From: Lachnospiraceae bacterium
GTDB taxonomy: Bacteria; Bacillota; Clostridia; Lachnospirales; Lachnospiraceae
Assembly: GCA_017396675.1 (NCBI GenBank)
Contig: JAFQLB010000052.1
Location: 1-60,480, forward strand
Length of the DNA stretch: 60,480 nucleotides
Reading direction: 5' to 3'
A model generated the notes under the pieces. It was not told the DNA's origin and ran no database searches. It worked only from the letters and a program-made list of their open reading frames with translations. Both the position numbers and the translations under genes were made by a program. Of this stretch, positions 56,850 through 60,480 are shown piece by piece. Within the stretch, counting starts at the first letter, position 1; each line of letters starts with the position of its first letter.

Positions 56850-58628
56850 TTATAGGTCGATCTGCTGAATGGCGTCAAATTTGCAAAGCTTTACGCACAG
56901 CCCGCAATCGGTACACATGGTCTCGTCAATGGCAATGGTTCCATCCTCATTTCTGGTAAGCGCCGGGCAGCCGGGCTTTAAACACATACCGCATTTTTTA
57001 CATTTGTCACGAAGGGCTCTTCTGGTGGTTTTCTTCTTCTCCTTCACGATCAATACACAGGGAGATTGGGCGATAATAACAGAAACCTCGTCTCTGGCCG
57101 TCTCCTCCCGGAAGGCTTTTTCCAGGGCTTCCGTATCAAAGGCATCGATTTCCAGTACATGGCGAATCCCCATGGCACGACACAGGCCGGGAATGTCAAT
57201 GGCGGGCACGATCTCTCCCTTCAGCGTCTTGCCGGTGGCGGCATGCTCCTGATGCCCCGTCATACCGGTGGTGGAATTATCCAGAATCAGCACCGTTCCC
57301 GTTCCCTGATTGTAGACCATGTTCATCAGGGAATTGACTCCTGTATGCAAAAAGGTGGAATCTCCGATGACTGCCACCCAGTCATTGATATAGTCCTTTC
57401 CTCTGGCTTTTTCCATTCCATGGAGGGTGGAAATACTGGCTCCCATACAAATGGTGGTATCGATCACCCCCAGTGGCGGTACGGCTCCCAGGGTATAGCA
57501 GCCGATATCTCCTGCGCCGTGAAGCTTCAGCTTGTTCATCACGGAGTATACGCTTCTGTGAGGGCAGCCGGGACAGAGGATGGGCGGTCTGGCCGGCACT
57601 GCTGCCGGTACCTTCTCCTGCACCTCCTCCTTCAGCACTGCCCTTCTGATCAGATTGGCACTGTATTCTCCCTGGCGTGTGAAGATCTCCTTACCGATAC
57701 AGGATATCCCCCAGGACTTGATCTGTTCCTCAAACACCGGTTCCAATTCTTCAAAAATATACAGCGTCTCCACCTGCGATGCAAATTCCTCAATCAGCTT
57801 TTTTGGCAGAGGATGCACCATTCCCAGCTTCAGCACACTGGCCTTGGGACAGGCTTCCCTGACATACTGATAGGCAATGCCGCTTGCAATAAACCCTATC
57901 TTTTTATCCCGCAGCTCCATTCTGTTTAAAAACATGGAACAGCCATCCTCTTCCAGGGCCTTCATCCGCTGCTCTACATATACGTGTCGGGGCTTGGCAT
58001 TCCCCGGCATCATCACATACTTTGCGATGTTTTTTTCGTAGGAAACGTCCTGCTTTTCCTGTCGTTCCTCCAATGTTACGGGCCCCTGAGAATGAGAAAG
58101 ACGGGTGGTGGTACGCAGAATCACCGGTGTGTCATACTGCTCCGACAGCGTAAAGGCATATTTCATGAAGTCCTTTGCCTCCTGAGAATCGGAGGGCTCC
58201 AGCACCGGCACCAGGGCGGCTCTGGCCACGCATCTGGTGTCCTGTTCATTCTGGGAGGAATATAATCCGGGATCGTCTGCCGCCACCAGCACCAAGCCTC
58301 CTCCCACACCCGCATAGGAAATAGTGTAGAGGGGATCCGCCGCCACATTGACTCCCACATGCTTCATGGAAGCCATGGCTCTCACGCCGCTGATGGAGGC
58401 TCCGATGGCCACCTCCATAGCCACCTTTTCATTGGGCGACCATTCTGCATAGATTTCCTCATACTTTACGATATTCTCACTGATCTCGGTGCTGGGGGTT
58501 CCCGGATAAGCGGCGGACACCTTCACTCCCGCCTCCCAGGCTCCTCTGGCTATGGCCTCGTTTCCCAGCATGATCTTCCTCTCTTCTCGATGATTGCTTT
58601 GATTGCTGCTATTGCTGCGATTACTCAT
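56850..58628 (-). CDS. iorA: Indolepyruvate:ferredoxin oxidoreductase, alpha subunit
   Basis: A 592-residue catalytic subunit. The N-terminal pyrimidine-binding domain has MLGNEAIARGAWEAGV and AAYPGTPSTEIS. The thiamine-diphosphate domain has GDSTFLHTGVNSLMNMV and DNSTTGMTGHQEH. The C-terminus carries two [4Fe-4S] motifs, CKKCGMCLKPGCP and CTDCGLCVKLCKF. The first 19 residues (Ser/Asn/Arg-rich) come from a short tandem-like stretch; a second possible start at 58571 (MLGNEAI) also has a GAGG site. Its cofactor links it to ThiN, and its ferredoxin could be shared with the hydrogenase at 40-42 kb. Confidence 0.94.
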   Translation of the reverse strand: MSNRSNSSNQSNHREERKIMLGNEAIARGAWEAGVKVSAAYPGTPSTEISENIVKYEEIYAEWSPNEKVAMEVAIGASISGVRAMASMKHVGVNVAADPLYTISYAGVGGGLVLVAADDPGLYSSQNEQDTRCVARAALVPVLEPSDSQEAKDFMKYAFTLSEQYDTPVILRTTTRLSHSQGPVTLEERQEKQDVSYEKNIAKYVMMPGNAKPRHVYVEQRMKALEEDGCSMFLNRMELRDKKIGFIASGIAYQYVREACPKASVLKLGMVHPLPKKLIEEFASQVETLYIFEELEPVFEEQIKSWGISCIGKEIFTRQGEYSANLIRRAVLKEEVQEKVPAAVPARPPILCPGCPHRSVYSVMNKLKLHGAGDIGCYTLGAVPPLGVIDTTICMGASISTLHGMEKARGKDYINDWVAVIGDSTFLHTGVNSLMNMVYNQGTGTVLILDNSTTGMTGHQEHAATGKTLKGEIVPAIDIPGLCRAMGIRHVLEIDAFDTEALEKAFREETARDEVSVIIAQSPCVLIVKEKKKTTRRALRDKCKKCGMCLKPGCPALTRNEDGTIAIDETMCTDCGLCVKLCKFDAIQQIDL

Positions 58629-58648
58629 AGTTATATCCTTCCTTCTTC

Positions 58649-60283
58649 TTATGCAAGATTCTGATCTGCGATCAGATGATTTGCGCCGTATATCTCTCTC
58701 AGCTTTGGTTTCTCAATCTTCCCTGTGGCATTACGGGGAACGGGAGCAAAAATGATCTGACGGGGTCTCTTATATCTGGGAAGCTCCATACAGAAGGCAC
58801 GTACCTCCTCCTCTGTCAGCACCTCCCCTTCCCGAACCTGAATGATGGCTGCCGGAATCTCTCCCAGACGGCTGTCCTTCAGACCAATCACTGCCACGTC
58901 GTGCACCTTTTCATTTTTGCGGATAAAGTCCTCGATCTGCACCGGATACAGATTCTCTCCGCCGCTGATGATCACATCCTTCTTACGATCCACAAGAAAA
59001 ATAAAGCCGTCCTCATCCTCCTGCGCCATATCTCCCGTAAACAGCCAGCCGTCTCTTAACACCTCTGCCGTGGCGGCCTCATCCCGGTAGTAACAGGTCA
59101 TTACCCCCGGTCCCTTTACCGCCAGCTCTCCCACCTGGCCGGGCAAGACTCTGTTTCTCTCTTCATCCACAATCTTCACCTCCCAGCCGTAGCCGGCTTT
59201 GCCGATGGCTCCCACCTTATGGATATTCTCCGTCCCCAGATGAACACAACCGGGACCGATGGATTCCGACAGCCCGTAATTCGTGTCATAGGCATGATCG
59301 GGGAATATCTTCTTCCACCGCTTGATCAGACTTCTGGGCACCGGCTGAGCCCCGATGTGCATCAGTCTCCACTGAGACAGCCGATATTCCTTCAGATCGA
59401 TTCTTCCGCTTTCCACAGCTTCCAGAACGTCCTGTGCCCAAGGCACCAGGAGCCATACGATGGTACATTTTTCTTTAGAAACGGCATCCAGAATGAACTC
59501 CGGTCGGGTACCTTTCAGTAAAACAGCTTTACTGCCTGACAGAAGGCTTCCGAACCAGTGCATCTTGGCGCCGGTATGGTACAGTGGCGGTATGCAAAGA
59601 AAAATATCATCCCGCTGCTGATTATGGTGCTTTTGCTCCACGATGCAGGCATGCACCAGACTTCTGTGCTTATGTAAGATAGCCTTGGGAAATCCCGTGG
59701 TTCCGGAAGAAAAATAAATGGCCGCATCCTCCTCATCACTCAGATCGATCTCCGGTGACCGACTGGAGCAATTGGCGGAATAAGAATTATAATCCTCCGC
59801 AAAACCGGGACATCCCTCTCCCACATAGATCAAAAGCCGTCCCTTACTGATCCTGTCTGCGATCTCCTCCACCCGGCCGATAAAGGCATTCTCAAATACC
59901 AGAAAATGCGCTCCCGCCAGATTCACACAGTACTCGATCTCCTCTGCACTGTAGCGGAAATTCAGCGGTACCGCCAAGGCTCCCGTCTTCAATATCCCAA
60001 AATAAATGGGCAGCCACTCCAAGCCGTTCATCATCAGGATGGCTACCTTGTCTCCTTTTTTAATTCCTCTCTGCAGCAGCAGATTTGCAAATCGATTGGC
60101 CTTCTCATCGAAGACACGCCAGGTGATCTCTCTACGATAACTGACCCTGGGGGTGGGCTCGATCAGTTCATACTCCTTCCAGGTCACCCTGCGCTGCTCC
60201 GTAATCTCGGGATTGATCTCCACCAGACAGATATCATCGGGATATTCTCTGGCGTTTTTTTCCAAAAACTCTGTTATCGGCAT
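58649..60283 (-). CDS. AMP-binding acyl-CoA (aryl-CoA) synthetase
   Basis: A 544-residue ANL-superfamily ligase. The core motifs YFSSGTTGFPKA, TNYGLSESIGPG, GWLFTGDMA and the lysine-bearing C-terminus RNATGKIEKPKL are intact, so it can form acyl-adenylate and acyl-CoA. The start is ATG at 60283 with AGAGG five bases upstream; an in-frame GTG at 60289 is less likely. It leads the operon, ahead of iorA. A medium-chain or aryl acid is likely, but a second ligase (PaaK) in the same operon means their substrates must differ. Confidence 0.9.
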   Translation of the reverse strand: MPITEFLEKNAREYPDDICLVEINPEITEQRRVTWKEYELIEPTPRVSYRREITWRVFDEKANRFANLLLQRGIKKGDKVAILMMNGLEWLPIYFGILKTGALAVPLNFRYSAEEIEYCVNLAGAHFLVFENAFIGRVEEIADRISKGRLLIYVGEGCPGFAEDYNSYSANCSSRSPEIDLSDEEDAAIYFSSGTTGFPKAILHKHRSLVHACIVEQKHHNQQRDDIFLCIPPLYHTGAKMHWFGSLLSGSKAVLLKGTRPEFILDAVSKEKCTIVWLLVPWAQDVLEAVESGRIDLKEYRLSQWRLMHIGAQPVPRSLIKRWKKIFPDHAYDTNYGLSESIGPGCVHLGTENIHKVGAIGKAGYGWEVKIVDEERNRVLPGQVGELAVKGPGVMTCYYRDEAATAEVLRDGWLFTGDMAQEDEDGFIFLVDRKKDVIISGGENLYPVQIEDFIRKNEKVHDVAVIGLKDSRLGEIPAAIIQVREGEVLTEEEVRAFCMELPRYKRPRQIIFAPVPRNATGKIEKPKLREIYGANHLIADQNLA

Positions 60284-60306
60284 ATGCACCTCTCAATATG
60301 TAATTC

Positions 60307-60336
60307 TTTAGCGCGTTGAAGCGTCTACTCGCTAAA
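60307..60336. promoter_or_regulatory. Candidate operator in the leader of the aryl-acid operon
   Basis: Inverted repeat TTTAGCG (60307-60313) with CGCTAAA (60330-60336), containing an inner CGTTGAAGCG. It sits just downstream of the -10 box, where a repressor would block transcription. No regulator gene for it is in view. Confidence 0.5.
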
Positions 60337-60339
60337 TCG

Positions 60340-60368
60340 ATTATAGCAAATGAAGATGAGACGGTCAA
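60340..60368 (-). promoter_or_regulatory. Promoter of the acyl-CoA synthetase-ior-paaK operon
   Basis: TTGACC (60363-60368), 17 bp, perfect TATAAT (60340-60345) on the minus strand, about 55 bp upstream of the first gene. Confidence 0.8.
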
Positions 60369-60392
60369 CAGGAAAACATTGTGGGTTAATCG

Positions 60393-60480
60393 GACTCCTA
60401 AGGGTGCGTTCACGTGCAGGGTCACTAACGGGCATTTGAAAAGCAAGGGGGGTGATAAATCTCGAAAGTCAAAGTTGGAT
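60393..60480. repeat. Second copy of the hairpin-element outer module, cut by window edge
   Basis: These last 88 bases match 42371-42456 in the same orientation with about five substitutions and a two-base indel, from CTCCTAAGGGTG to AAAGTCAAAGTTGGAT. Sequence on the left (the operon promoter) is unrelated to the inner part of the first element, so this copy carries the module without the inner arm. It continues beyond the window. Confidence 0.9.

Noticed and set aside
60234..60446. 70-residue reading frame upstream of the acyl-CoA synthetase
   Set aside because: It overlaps the synthetase start, the promoter and the operator-like repeat, and has no ribosome binding site.

Overview
The window is a stretch of about 60 kb of chromosome from a strictly anaerobic, Gram-positive Clostridia-type bacterium, most likely Lachnospiraceae. 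The evidence is the gene content and order: secG-rnr-smpB-ssrA, gap-pgk-tpiA, a group B [FeFe] hydrogenase, indolepyruvate:ferredoxin oxidoreductase, phosphotransbutyrylase, a K+-dependent membrane pyrophosphatase, strong AGGAGG ribosome binding sites and many TTGACA-17-TATAAT promoters. No phage, plasmid or CRISPR locus was seen. The genus is an inference.

Layout. 0-8 kb: a large PAS/GGDEF protein cut by the window edge, then a complete GDP-fucose operon (manC-gmd-fcl-manA) with a divergent AraC-type regulator. 8-13 kb: a branched-chain amino acid ABC transporter (livKHMGF). 13-18 kb: a lipoprotein MsrA-MsrB fusion, an orphan response regulator, a coiled-coil membrane protein and an APC permease. 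17.7-21.1 kb: tmRNA, smpB, rnr, secG. 21.2-22.5 kb: an iron-storage encapsulin system (shell plus EncFtn-type cargo) behind a Fur-like box. 22.6-26 kb: a GntR-ABC transporter operon with its own operator. 26-32 kb: a PAS-GGDEF cyclase, gpmI (interrupted by an in-frame TGA), ptb and hppA. 32-39 kb: a cation diffusion facilitator, thiN, a PurF-like protein without the catalytic cysteine, and tpiA-pgk-gap. 39-42 kb: a PHP phosphatase, an ECF-type membrane protein and a group B [FeFe] hydrogenase. 42.0-42.46 kb: a 460-bp imperfect inverted-repeat element, one module of which recurs at the right edge of the window. 42.5-52 kb: a flavoprotein, a DUF2804 protein, an aspartate aminotransferase, a DUF11 protein, a phosphatidyltransferase, mnmA, a SpoVB-like flippase and DAHP synthase. 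52-60.3 kb: one operon of acyl-CoA synthetase, iorA, iorB, amidohydrolase, phenylacetate-CoA ligase, tandem-ACT protein and a frameshifted sodium:solute symporter.

How they work together. The 52-60 kb operon can interconvert aryl acids, aryl-CoAs and aryl-pyruvates with ferredoxin. It fits aromatic amino acid fermentation or arylacetate salvage. Ferredoxin could also link it to the hydrogenase. The glycolytic genes, hppA and ptb fit a fermentative, energy-thrifty metabolism. Encapsulin and MsrAB point to iron and oxidative-stress handling.

The signals most worth a second look are the 460-bp hairpin repeat family, the encapsulin locus with its Fur-like box and 5' UTR hairpin, the in-frame TGA in gpmI, the nucleophile-less PurF paralogue, and twin 12-bp palindromes upstream of the tmRNA promoter.
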